A stretch of DNA of 43,915 bases from Holophagales bacterium (GTDB taxonomy: Bacteria; Acidobacteriota; Thermoanaerobaculia; UBA5066), in the NCBI GenBank assembly GCA_016714815.1, contig JADKBZ010000035.1, forward strand, positions 1-43,915, written 5' to 3'. Position 1 is the stretch's first letter; every line of letters begins with the position of its first letter. Under the pieces are notes generated by a model. That model did no database searches and was not told where the DNA came from. It saw nothing but the letters and a program-made list of their open reading frames with translations. Shown piece after piece: positions 14,340-22,089 of the stretch. A program made the position numbers and the translations under genes.

Positions 14340-15491
14340 CTACTCCAGGCCGCTGCCCGTCGGCGAGCTCCCCCCGGCCGCCGGGCCCGGCCCGCGCGAC
14401 GCGCCCGCGAGCGCCGGCAGCAGGTGCTCCGTCAGGAGCTTCGCGGTCAGCTTGTGCGGCTGCCGGACGTCGAAGTTCGTCGTCGTGACGACGATCACCG
14501 CGCCGAGCTCCGGGAAGACCTGGACCGTGTTGCCCCCGGAGCCGTTCATCGCGAAGGACCGGAGCGTCCGCTCTCCGACCTTGAACTCCATCAGCCACCA
14601 GAGGTAACCGTAGCGCGTGGTGGCGTCGATCTGGGCGTGGGGCCGGGTGGAGGCCTTCACCCAGTCACGCGAGATCACCTGACGCCCCTTCCACACGCCT
14701 CCGTCGAGATAGAGCTCTCCGAGCGCGAGGAGGTCGCGGCTCCGGAGGCCGAGGCCCCCGCCACCCTGGGCGAGGCCGAGCGGCGACAACTGCCATTCGG
14801 GCTTCTCGATACCGAGCGGCGAGAAGAGGACCTCGGTCGCGAAGTCCGGAAGGGGCTTCTCCGCGGCCTTCTGGATCACGGCACCGAGCGTGGTGACGCC
14901 CGCCGTGCAGTAGCTGAAGGATCGTCCGTAGGGTGCGTCCTTGGGCCTGGTCACCCACGCCGGGAACCCGCGGATCGGCAGGTCGACGAAGAAGCGCACC
15001 CAGTCCTCGATGAGGTACATCCGCTCCTCGTTCCCCCGCGAGTACTGGTTCTCGTCGTCGCACTCGAGGAGGGAGCTCATCGTGAGGAGGTCCTCGACGG
15101 TGATCTGCTCCTTGCGCGGATCGGGATTGGCGAACGGCTTCTTCCCGGCGAGGAACGGGGCGATCCGCGCCGTCGCGCCGGGCAGCATCTTCCTCTCGAT
15201 CGCGGCGCCGGCGAGCATCCCCGTCACGGTCTTCGTGGCCGAGCGGGTGTTCCGGCGCGCCTCGGCGCCGCCCGCGTCGAAGTACTCCTCGAGCGCGAGC
15301 GCACCGTCCCTGGCGACCAGGATGCTCGTGACGGCCTGGAACTTCCCCTCCTTCACGGCCTTCGCCGCCTCGGCGGCAGCCCTCTCGAAGGCCGGAGCCG
15401 AACCGGGAGGCGTCCGCTTCCAGTCGTCCGCGAGTGCGAGCGAGGAGGCGAGAAGCAGCGATGAGAGCGTGGCGAACGACGGGATTCTCAT
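14340..15491 (-). CDS. Serine hydrolase of the beta-lactamase/PBP-like (class C) family
   Basis: ATG at 15491 gives 383 residues with a signal peptide ('MRIPSFATLSSLLLASSLALA'); an upstream GTG at 15542 is in frame but would bury it. The active-site SxxK is 'SATK' (S84, K87), the second motif is Y-C-T in 'SYCTAGVTT', and a late Gly-rich 'NGSGGNTV' takes the place of KTG. 'GLGLRSRDLLALGELYLDGG' and 'YGYLWWL' are typical of the EstB/CubicO group. These periplasmic enzymes act as esterases, peptidases or DD-peptidases; true beta-lactamase activity is not implied. It lies 51 bases behind the AraC gene on the same strand, so co-transcription is likely. Confidence 0.85.
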   Translation of the reverse strand: MRIPSFATLSSLLLASSLALADDWKRTPPGSAPAFERAAAEAAKAVKEGKFQAVTSILVARDGALALEEYFDAGGAEARRNTRSATKTVTGMLAGAAIERKMLPGATARIAPFLAGKKPFANPDPRKEQITVEDLLTMSSLLECDDENQYSRGNEERMYLIEDWVRFFVDLPIRGFPAWVTRPKDAPYGRSFSYCTAGVTTLGAVIQKAAEKPLPDFATEVLFSPLGIEKPEWQLSPLGLAQGGGGLGLRSRDLLALGELYLDGGVWKGRQVISRDWVKASTRPHAQIDATTRYGYLWWLMEFKVGERTLRSFAMNGSGGNTVQVFPELGAVIVVTTTNFDVRQPHKLTAKLLTEHLLPALAGASRGPGPAAGGSSPTGSGLE

Positions 15492-15542
15492 GGAGCCGAA
15501 GATAGTCGGATCGGGGCCCGCCGTCTTGGACGGAAGAAACAT

Positions 15543-16385
15543 TCATCTCTTCGATCGAGGGCTCGACACCGAGCGCCGGTACTCGCCCGGCGCCAGTCCG
15601 TATTCGCGGCGGAACGAGCGCGAAAGGTGGCTCTGGTCGCAGAACCCCGTCGAGAGAGCGATGCTCGAGAGAGGCTCCTGGCCCCGGGCGAGGAGAGAGG
15701 CGGCCCGCTCGAGGCGAGTGCGGCGCAGGTAGTCGCCGGGCGTCGTCCCCAGGCGGGCGCGGAAGGCGCGCGCGAGGTGGACGGGGTGCACGCCGAGCGC
15801 CGCCGCCACGTCTCTCATCGAGAGCTCGCCGTCGGCGTCGTGGAGGAGGTCCCGGGCGCGCCGCAGCCAGTCGGGCAGCGGCCTGGAGGCCGGTCCGACA
15901 CCGGACGCCCAGTCGAGGAGCTCGAGACAGAGGGACTCGGCCGCCAGAGTCCCGGCCGTGCCGCCGCCGGAGCTCAGGCCGACGAGGCGGCCCGCCCGCA
16001 GGACGGCCTCTCCCGTCAGGAGCGTCGATCCGGCCGGGAGCCGGACGACCTCCGCGGCCCGCGCGAGGGCGTGAGCCGGGACGGAGATCGTGAGGAAGCG
16101 ACCGCCCTCGGAGAGGAAACGGTCCCTGTGGGTCGTACCCGGGGGGTTGTAGACCAGGAGCGGCGGTCCCGCGGGAGCCGGCGCTCCGCGGGCGGCGGTG
16201 ATGTAGGTCCCCCTCGTCACGAGGACGAAATGCGCCTCCTCGTGGGTGTGCCGGGCGACCTCCCGCTCGGGCACGGTGGCAGACAGCCGCTCGAGGACGA
16301 AGTCTCCGGCTCTTCTCCGGGCGCGCGAACGCCCGAAGAACGCCCCGAAGGGAAGAACCGCGTCGCGAGCCGCCCGGGGAGCCAC
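15543..16385 (-). CDS. AraC-family transcriptional regulator
   Basis: 280 residues. The N-terminal half is cupin-like ('ARHTHEEAHFVLVTRGTYIT', 'YNPPGTTHRDRF'), a ligand-sensing fold. The C-terminal 100 residues hold the double helix-turn-helix: 'SMRDVAAALGVHPVHLARAF', 'LGTTPGDYLRRTRLERAASL', then 'LSSIALSTGFCDQSHLSRSF' and 'REYGLAPGEYRR'. It precedes the serine hydrolase on the same strand and is divergent from the hybrid histidine kinase, with a 218-base intergenic region in which I see no convincing operator. It probably controls the hydrolase and itself. The GTG start at 16385 is tentative. Confidence 0.88.
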   Translation of the reverse strand: MAPRAARDAVLPFGAFFGRSRARRRAGDFVLERLSATVPEREVARHTHEEAHFVLVTRGTYITAARGAPAPAGPPLLVYNPPGTTHRDRFLSEGGRFLTISVPAHALARAAEVVRLPAGSTLLTGEAVLRAGRLVGLSSGGGTAGTLAAESLCLELLDWASGVGPASRPLPDWLRRARDLLHDADGELSMRDVAAALGVHPVHLARAFRARLGTTPGDYLRRTRLERAASLLARGQEPLSSIALSTGFCDQSHLSRSFRREYGLAPGEYRRSVSSPRSKR

Positions 16386-16603
16386 CGCCGCTGGGTACGT
16401 TCGACGCGGGCGGCGGGTTGCATCCCGGGCCGCTTCCCGTCGGGCGATCGACTGCGCCCCGCTCCCTTCGGAAACTCCCTGCGCCGGACGCCCCTCCGAG
16501 GCGGATAATTGCGGCGGGGCGCCCGCGCCCGATCCTCCCGTCCGCGTCCGTGCCGTCCCCGGTCGCGGGGCGGGGCGCTCCGGAGAACACAGAGGAGCGG
16601 TCC

Positions 16604-19600
16604 ATGAAAGAGAGCCGGTCAGGCCTCGCCGGGGTCCCAGCCGTCCTCGATGAGACGCTGCCCACCGACCACGAGCGGCTCCGTCTCGCGGTCGAGGCCG
16701 GGCACCTCGGCGTCTGGGATTACGACGTGGCGACGGACCGGCTGATCTGGGACGACCGGATGCTCGAGATCCACGGCATCTCCCGGGAGAGCTTCACGGG
16801 CCGGCTCGGCGCGTGGCACGCGAGGGTCCACCCGGACGACGCCGCCGGGGCCGGCGACCGCGGCCGCAGGAGCCTCGTCGAGGGGCGCCGCAATAGCGAC
16901 GAGTTCCGGATCGTGAGGCCCGACGGAACGGTCCGGGTCGTCCGGTCCGACGCCTGGCCGCTGCTGGGTCCCGACGGGCAGGTCGCCCGCGTGATCGGCC
17001 TCAACCACGACGTCACCGAGGAGCGGCACGCCCAGGATGCGCTCCGGGCGAGCGAGGCGAAGTTCCGCTTCGCCGTCGCCTCCTCCGCCGACGGATTCCT
17101 CCTGTTCGACCGGGACGGAACGATCGAGGACGTCAACGACGCCTACCTCCGCCTCACCGGCTGGACCCGCGAGGAGCTGATCGGGAGGTCGGTGACCGAC
17201 CACCATGTCGTCCTTTCGCTCTCCGAGGTTCGGGAGGGGCTCGAGGCGGTCGCCCGAACCGGCGCCGCGACGTTCGAGAGCCTCTACCGGACCCGGGATG
17301 GGGCCTTCGTCCCGGTGGAGGTCCACGCCCGCCTCCAGCCGGGCGACGGCGCGCGGACCTTCGCCTTCGTGAAGGACCTCCGGGCGGCGAAGCGGGCCGA
17401 GGGCCTCCTGAAGACCCGGCTCCGGCTTTCCGAGATGGCCCCTTCGTCCTCGCTGCGCGAGCTGATGACCGCGGCCCTGGACGCCGCCGAGGAGCTGACC
17501 TTCAGCCGCATCGGCTTCTTCCACTTCGTCGGCGAGGACCAGGAGACGCTCGCCCTCGAGGCATGGTCGTCGCGGACGCTCTCGTCCGGCGTCTGCTCGG
17601 CCGAGGGTGCGGGACTCCACTATCCGCTGACGAAAGCGGGAGTCTGGGCCGATTGTGTCCGGACCGGGCGCTCCCTCGTCCACAACGACTACACGCTCCT
17701 TCCCGAGCGGAAAGGGCTCCCGGCGGGGCACGCGCCGATCGTCCGTGAGGCGACGGTCCCCGTCGTCCAGGGAGGCCGCGTTCTCGCCATCATGGGCGTC
17801 GGGAACAAGCCGTGGGACTACGACGACGCGGACGTGAGCGTCGTCGAGGAGATCGCCTCCGTCGCGATGGACCTCGTCGAACGCTCCCGGGCCGTCGCGG
17901 CGCTCCGCGAGAGCGAATCGAAGTACCGGTCGCTCTTCGAGACGCTGGTCCAGGGCGTCGTTTACCACGACGCCGGCGGCGGGATCCTCTCGGCCAATCC
18001 CGCGGCGACCGAGATCCTCGGCCTCTCCGTCGACGAGCTGACGGGGAGGAGCTCCGTCGACCCCCGCTGGTGCGCGGTTCACGAGGACGGAAGCCCGTGG
18101 CCCGGCGAGGAGCATCCGTCGATGGCGGCGCTCCGGTCCGGGGTCCCCGTCCACGGCGCGCTCATGGGGGTCTTCAACCCCCGCCGCGAGAGGACGACCT
18201 GGATCCGGATCGACGCCGTGCCGGAGGTGAAGCTGGGCGAGTCGGTGCCGTGGCGGGTCTACACGAACTTCCGGGACGTCACCGAGCAGGTGGAGGCCGA
18301 GCGGGCGCTCCAGAGGAGCGAAGAGAGGCTTCGGCTCTCCCTCGAAGCGTCCGGGCTCGGCACGTGGGAGCACGACTTCGAGGCCGGTGTCTTCCGGATG
18401 GACGAGGTGGCCCGAGGGCATTTCGGGTTCGACGCGTTCGAGGTCCCTCTCGAGGCGCCGATCACGCACTTTCACCCCGAGGACCGCGACCGGATCCTCG
18501 CCGAGGTGGCGGCCTGCGCCGCCCCGCTCACCGGCTCCGGCCGGCTCTCCACCGAGTACCGGCTCCTCCTCCCCGGTGGCACGGTCCGGTGGCTCGCCGT
18601 GACGTCGCAGGTCCTCTTCGCCGGCGAAGGGTCCGAAAGGCGCCCGCTCCTGGCGCTCGGCACGAGCCAGGACGTCACCGCGCGCAAGCGCGAGGAGGAG
18701 GAGCGGCTGAAGGCGCGGACGCTCACCGTCCTCGGCAGCCTCGCCGCAGGTGTCGCCCACGACCTCAACAACGTCCTTCTCGCGGTGCGGGGGAATGCCC
18801 AGCTCGCCCAGGACGACCTCGAGGACGGCCACCCGGCCCGCGAGAGCCTCACCGAGATCGATCGCGCCGGGCGGCGCGCCGCCGACCTCGTGCAGCGGAT
18901 CCTCTCGTTCAGCAGGCCCGCGCGGCGCGGCCGCTCGCCGGTCGATCTCGCGGGCGCGGTCGCCGAGGCGCTGCGGCTCATCCGGCCGATCACCTCCGCG
19001 GCGATCGAGATCCGGACCTCGGTTTGCGGCCCCGTCCCGGTCGTCCTCGCCGACGGCTCCGAGGTCGAGCAGATGCTCGTGAACCTCTTCACGAACGCCG
19101 CGCACGCCATTGGCTCTCGCCCGGGCCGAATCGACGTCCGGATCGACACGGCCGCCGACGAGGAGCGGCACGGCGAAGACTCCTCCTCGCCTTCCGCGCC
19201 CGCGACGTACGCACGGCTGACGGTGACGGACGACGGCTGCGGGATGAGCCCCGAGACCCTGGAGAAGGCCTTCGACCCCCTCTTCTCGACGAAGCCGCAC
19301 GGCAAGGGGACCGGCCTGGGGCTCACGATGGTCCGGATGGCGATGGAGCGGTGCGGCGGCAGGGTGAGCGCCGAGAGCCGGCCCGGCGAAGGCTCGACGT
19401 TCCGCCTCCTCTTCCCGGTCTCCGCGCCCCTGGCGGCCGAGGCGAGGCCGGTGCCGCGGGCGGCGGCGCCCCGCGCGAAGGGGACGCTCCTCTTCGTCGA
19501 CGACGACGACGCTCTCGTCCTCCTGGGCCGCCGGATGCTGGAACGGATCGGCTACACCGTCGTCGCCGTCACGGACCCCCGCGAGGCGCTCCAGGAGTTC

Positions 19601-19879
19601 CGCCTCCGGCCCGGGCGGTTCGACGCCGTCGTCACCGACCTCTCCATGCCCGGCCTCACGGGCTTCGAGCTCGCCCGCGAGGTCCTCGCCGTGCGGCCCG
19701 GCCTCCCGATCATCGCCACGTCGGGCTACCTGAGCGAGGTGGAGCACGAGACGGCGCGGCAGCTGGGAATCCGGGAGCTGATTCTCAAGCCCGACACCGT
19801 CGACGAGCTCGCCGCGACGCTCCTCCGGCTCCTCGGAGACCTGCGAAGCGGGGAAGCCGGCGCGCGCGGCGGGCCTTGA
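16604..19879 (+). CDS. Soluble hybrid histidine kinase: PAS-PAS-GAF-PAS-PAS-HisKA-HATPase-REC
   Basis: ATG at 16604 has GAGGAG upstream; 1091 residues without membrane segments. Two PAS domains at about 20-260 ('GVWDYDVATDRLIWDDRMLE', 'FLLFDRDGTIEDVNDAYLRL'), a GAF domain at about 275-430, two more PAS at about 440-695, then HisKA with 'GVAHDLNN' (phospho-acceptor H719), HATPase boxes 'NLFTNAAHAI', 'DDGCGMSPE' and 'GKGTGLGLTM', and a receiver with 'LFVDDDDA', D1012 in 'VVTDLSMPGL' and a conserved Lys in 'ILKPDTV'. The layout is that of cytosolic redox, light or small-molecule sensors. No response regulator or phosphotransfer protein is adjacent, so the output partner is unknown. Confidence 0.94.
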   Translation: MKESRSGLAGVPAVLDETLPTDHERLRLAVEAGHLGVWDYDVATDRLIWDDRMLEIHGISRESFTGRLGAWHARVHPDDAAGAGDRGRRSLVEGRRNSDEFRIVRPDGTVRVVRSDAWPLLGPDGQVARVIGLNHDVTEERHAQDALRASEAKFRFAVASSADGFLLFDRDGTIEDVNDAYLRLTGWTREELIGRSVTDHHVVLSLSEVREGLEAVARTGAATFESLYRTRDGAFVPVEVHARLQPGDGARTFAFVKDLRAAKRAEGLLKTRLRLSEMAPSSSLRELMTAALDAAEELTFSRIGFFHFVGEDQETLALEAWSSRTLSSGVCSAEGAGLHYPLTKAGVWADCVRTGRSLVHNDYTLLPERKGLPAGHAPIVREATVPVVQGGRVLAIMGVGNKPWDYDDADVSVVEEIASVAMDLVERSRAVAALRESESKYRSLFETLVQGVVYHDAGGGILSANPAATEILGLSVDELTGRSSVDPRWCAVHEDGSPWPGEEHPSMAALRSGVPVHGALMGVFNPRRERTTWIRIDAVPEVKLGESVPWRVYTNFRDVTEQVEAERALQRSEERLRLSLEASGLGTWEHDFEAGVFRMDEVARGHFGFDAFEVPLEAPITHFHPEDRDRILAEVAACAAPLTGSGRLSTEYRLLLPGGTVRWLAVTSQVLFAGEGSERRPLLALGTSQDVTARKREEEERLKARTLTVLGSLAAGVAHDLNNVLLAVRGNAQLAQDDLEDGHPARESLTEIDRAGRRAADLVQRILSFSRPARRGRSPVDLAGAVAEALRLIRPITSAAIEIRTSVCGPVPVVLADGSEVEQMLVNLFTNAAHAIGSRPGRIDVRIDTAADEERHGEDSSSPSAPATYARLTVTDDGCGMSPETLEKAFDPLFSTKPHGKGTGLGLTMVRMAMERCGGRVSAESRPGEGSTFRLLFPVSAPLAAEARPVPRAAAPRAKGTLLFVDDDDALVLLGRRMLERIGYTVVAVTDPREALQEFRLRPGRFDAVVTDLSMPGLTGFELAREVLAVRPGLPIIATSGYLSEVEHETARQLGIRELILKPDTVDELAATLLRLLGDLRSGEAGARGGP

Positions 19880-19895
19880 CGGCGGAGCTTCGCAG
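19841..19895 (+). terminator. Long-range inverted repeat across the kinase stop codon
   Basis: CTGCGAAGC (19841-19849) and GCTTCGCAG (19887-19895) are exact complements flanking the stop codon at 19877-19879, with a GC-rich 37-base interior that can fold further. It may act as a terminator or 3'-end stabiliser between convergent genes. Confidence 0.35.
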
Positions 19896-19911
19896 TCGGG
19901 CCTCCCGGTCT

Positions 19912-20244
19912 CTACCGCCTTCCCAGGAGCAGCTCCTTCACGTCCCCTTTCGCGACCAGGCTCGCGCCGAAGAGGTAAGCCGTCAGGAACAGGGCGCCGC
20001 CGAAGAACGCCGTCAGGCCGAGCAGCAGGCCGGGAACGGAGAAGCGGTGACGCCACGCGACCCACGAGGCGGAAAGCGCGAGCAGCAGGGTGAAGTCGAG
20101 GTTGAACTGGCCCGGCCAGCCCATCGAGCGCAGGTCGCCGAGGAAGACGCCGAACAAGCCCCATCCGTGATCGGCGATCACGAGCACGGTGTAGACGGCG
20201 AGGAGCGCCCAGGCCGCGAGAAGGAGGGTGCGAAACGTCTTCAT
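19912..20244 (-). CDS. Small integral membrane protein
   Basis: 110 residues from ATG 20244. Three transmembrane segments: 'LLLAAWALLAVYTVLVIADH', 'FTLLLALSASWVAW' and 'GLLLGLTAFFGGALFLTAYL', with a conserved-looking 'GWGLFGVFLGDLRSMGWPGQ' loop and a short charged tail. I recognise it only as a small bacterial membrane protein of the kind often paired with XRE regulators. It is divergent from the XRE gene at 20383, with a palindromic site between them, so it is the probable target of that regulator. Function unknown. Confidence 0.75.
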   Translation of the reverse strand: MKTFRTLLLAAWALLAVYTVLVIADHGWGLFGVFLGDLRSMGWPGQFNLDFTLLLALSASWVAWRHRFSVPGLLLGLTAFFGGALFLTAYLFGASLVAKGDVKELLLGRR

Positions 20245-20332
20245 GCGAGCTCCAGTACCGAGGCGTCGGCGCTTCCGTGCAGCCGGCGGCCTTCGAGGCC
20301 GAGGAGTATCGAGAGTGGAGAGGGAGCCCGCA

Positions 20333-20349
20333 ATTACCTTCCAGGTAAT
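20333..20349. promoter_or_regulatory. Palindromic operator between the XRE gene and the small membrane protein
   Basis: ATTACCTTCCAGGTAAT: perfect 7-bp arms around a 3-base centre and strikingly AT-rich for this genome. It lies 33 bases upstream of the XRE start and 88 upstream of the divergent gene. Confidence 0.7.
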
Positions 20350-20382
20350 GGAACCGGCGCGCCGGCGTGCTCAAATCGACCC

Positions 20383-21204
20383 GTGAACGAGGTCGCCACC
20401 GCTCTTCCGGCGACGCTCCGGCAGGTTCGGGGAGCACGCCGCGTGAGCCAGCTCGAGCTCTCGATGCGCCTGCGGGTGTCGCAGCGGCACGTGAGCTTCG
20501 TGGAGAGCGGCCGCGCGAGGCCCAGCCGCGAGCTGCTCGCGGCGTGGCTCGAGGAGCTGGACGCGCCGCTCTCTCTTCGCAACGAGGCGATGCTCCAGGC
20601 CGGCTTCGCTCCCGCCTACAGCGCCGTTCCGCTCCACGATCCCGCCCTGTCGGAGGCGAATCGCGCGCTCGAGCGGCTGCTTCACGCTCACGATCCGATG
20701 CCGGCCCTCGTGATCGACGCCGGGTGGAACGTCCTCCGCCTCAACCGTGGCGCCCGCTGGCTCGCCGCCACGCTCGTGCCCCCGGCTGTCCTCCCGCACG
20801 GCGGGACGCCGTTCAACATGATCGACCTGCTGGCCCACCCCGAGGGCTTCGCCGCACGGGTCGTCAACCTCCACGAGGTCGGCCCGGCGATGCTGGCGTT
20901 CCTCCGCCACGAGGCCGCGCTCAGGCCCGAGCTCGCGCCGCGGGTCGAGGCGCTCGCGGCCCTCCTCTGCTCGCGCCTCGGCGCGCGGCGACTCGCCTGC
21001 GCGCCGGTCTCCGGGGCCCCGGTGCTGACGACGCGTTACGCCACCCCGCACGGCGACCTGGCCTTCTTCAGCATGTTCACGACCTTCGGAACGCCCCAGG
21101 ACATCACCCTGGCGTCGCTCCGGGTGGAGCACCTCTTCGCGGCGGACGAGGCGACACGCACCCTCCTCGTCGCGCAGGCGGGAGCGGGATCGCCCGGGGA
21201 CTGA
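20383..21204 (+). CDS. XRE-family regulator with MmyB-like ligand domain
   Basis: GTG at 20383 is chosen as the first start before the HTH; 273 residues. Residues about 8-65 form the helix-turn-helix ('LRQVRGARRVSQLELSMRLR', 'VSQRHVSFVESGRARPSREL'). The remainder fits the MmyB-like ligand-binding domain, with 'YSAVPLHDPALSEANRALER', 'MPALVIDAGWNVLRLNRGAR', 'NMIDLLAHPEGFA', 'RLACAPVSGAPVLTTRYATP' and the C-terminal 'TFGTPQDITLASLRVEHLFA'. Regulators of this class usually repress a neighbouring dehydrogenase or membrane gene and sense a hydrophobic molecule (family knowledge; the ligand here is unknown). The palindrome at 20333 is its likely operator. Confidence 0.88.
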   Translation: MNEVATALPATLRQVRGARRVSQLELSMRLRVSQRHVSFVESGRARPSRELLAAWLEELDAPLSLRNEAMLQAGFAPAYSAVPLHDPALSEANRALERLLHAHDPMPALVIDAGWNVLRLNRGARWLAATLVPPAVLPHGGTPFNMIDLLAHPEGFAARVVNLHEVGPAMLAFLRHEAALRPELAPRVEALAALLCSRLGARRLACAPVSGAPVLTTRYATPHGDLAFFSMFTTFGTPQDITLASLRVEHLFAADEATRTLLVAQAGAGSPGD

Positions 21205-21312
21205 ACCCCGGGCGTTCCCGCGACGAGTCCGACGTGCCGCTGATCCGCGATGCCCTCGGCTCGGCCGGCGCCGAGTCGAGGAGCCAGCGCCCCGGGTGTC
21301 GACCTCGTCTGC

Positions 21313-21340
21313 TTGACAGGAGCTCCTGTCTTCGTGCAAT
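21313..21340 (+). promoter_or_regulatory. Sigma-70-type promoter of the TetR gene
   Basis: TTGACA (21313-21318), 16-base spacer, TGCAAT (21335-21340), directly followed by the operator at 21342. A 12-bp palindrome CAGGAGCTCCTG overlaps the -35 end and the spacer. Confidence 0.55.
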
Positions 21341-21341
21341 C

Positions 21342-21360
21342 TTGACCGGCCGGTTAGTTA
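21342..21360. promoter_or_regulatory. TetR operator copy 1
   Basis: TTGACCGGCCGGTTAGTTA, containing the palindrome ACCGGCCGGT. It covers the expected transcription start of the TetR gene. A related copy in the opposite orientation precedes the SDR gene at 22090. Confidence 0.65.
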
Positions 21361-21371
21361 AGGAGGCCCGC

Positions 21372-22004
21372 TTGGCACGAACCGGAAGCGATACGACGAA
21401 GAAGCGCATCCTCGCGGTTGCGGAGAAGCTCTTCGCCGCGCGAGGCTTCGATGCCACGAGCGTCGACCAGATCGCGCGGAGCGCCAGCGTCAACAAGGCG
21501 CTGATCTACTACCACTTCAAGAACAAGCACGACCTCATTCTCGAGCTGTTCCGCAGCATCCTCGACGAGGTTGCGAGCCACACCGAAAGCCGTCCCGAGG
21601 CCCAGGTCCGCGACGACGACGAATCCGTGCGGCAAGAGCTCAGGGGAGAGATCGACTTCCTCCAGCGACGAAAGCGCGTCCTCGCCGTGATGCTCTCCGA
21701 GGCGCTCAAGTCGAGCCAGCGCGACGACCTCCTCTTTCAGTGCGCGGAGCTCGTCATGCAGCTCGAGCACGGAGGCGAGCTCAAAGGCGACGGCGGGGAC
21801 GTGAGGGATCGCCCAGCGCAGCTTCGCCTGGTGCACGAGTTCTTCACCGGGTTCATCCCCATGGTGATGTTCGTAGCTCTGCGGGATCGCTGGTGCAGCT
21901 ATTTCGGCCATTCGCCCGATCAGGCCACCGACGACTTCGTCGAGGCCTTCGCGCGGTCGCACCTGGCGTCCCAGACGGACTTCGAGAGCACGAAAAAGAG
22001 GTAG
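21372..22004 (+). CDS. TetR-family transcriptional repressor
   Basis: TTG at 21372 is the start: AAGGAGG lies 6 bases upstream and the translation 'LARTGSDTTKKRILAVAEKL' begins right at the HTH domain, giving 210 residues. Helix-turn-helix: 'FAARGFDATSVDQIARSASV' then 'NKALIYYHFKNKHDLILELF'. The C-terminal ligand domain is helical ('LRGEIDFLQRRKRVLAVMLS', 'LVHEFFTGFIPMVMFVALRD'). The strong operator-like sites before it and before the next gene, in the same intergenic logic, suggest it represses itself and the extended SDR 86 bases downstream. The inducer is unknown. Confidence 0.9.
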   Translation: MARTGSDTTKKRILAVAEKLFAARGFDATSVDQIARSASVNKALIYYHFKNKHDLILELFRSILDEVASHTESRPEAQVRDDDESVRQELRGEIDFLQRRKRVLAVMLSEALKSSQRDDLLFQCAELVMQLEHGGELKGDGGDVRDRPAQLRLVHEFFTGFIPMVMFVALRDRWCSYFGHSPDQATDDFVEAFARSHLASQTDFESTKKR

Positions 22005-22052
22005 CCGACTTCCGTGCCGGATCGGCCCGGGAGGCGGTTTCGCGTGGACTCA

Positions 22053-22075
22053 TAACTAACCGACCGGACGGTCAA
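22053..22075. promoter_or_regulatory. TetR operator copy 2
   Basis: On the minus strand it reads TTGACCGTCCGG followed by TCGGTTAGTTA. It shares TTGACCG.CCGG and GGTTAGTTA with copy 1 and is 4 bases longer in the middle. It lies 15 bases before the ATG of the SDR gene. Confidence 0.65.
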
Positions 22076-22089
22076 AGAAGGAGAGCGGA

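Noticed and set aside
14340..15491. True beta-lactamase resistance gene
   Set aside because: SxxK is present but YxN is Y-C-T and there is no KTG box; EstB/CubicO-type hydrolases share these features without resistance.
16498..16510. GATAAT as a -10 element of the hybrid kinase gene
   Set aside because: No acceptable -35 lies 15-19 bases upstream, so I do not call a promoter.
16619..20437. 1272-residue open frame on the minus strand
   Set aside because: It lies opposite the hybrid histidine kinase, has no domain-like segments and is rich in Arg/Gly/Asp/Glu, as expected from the complement of high-GC codons.
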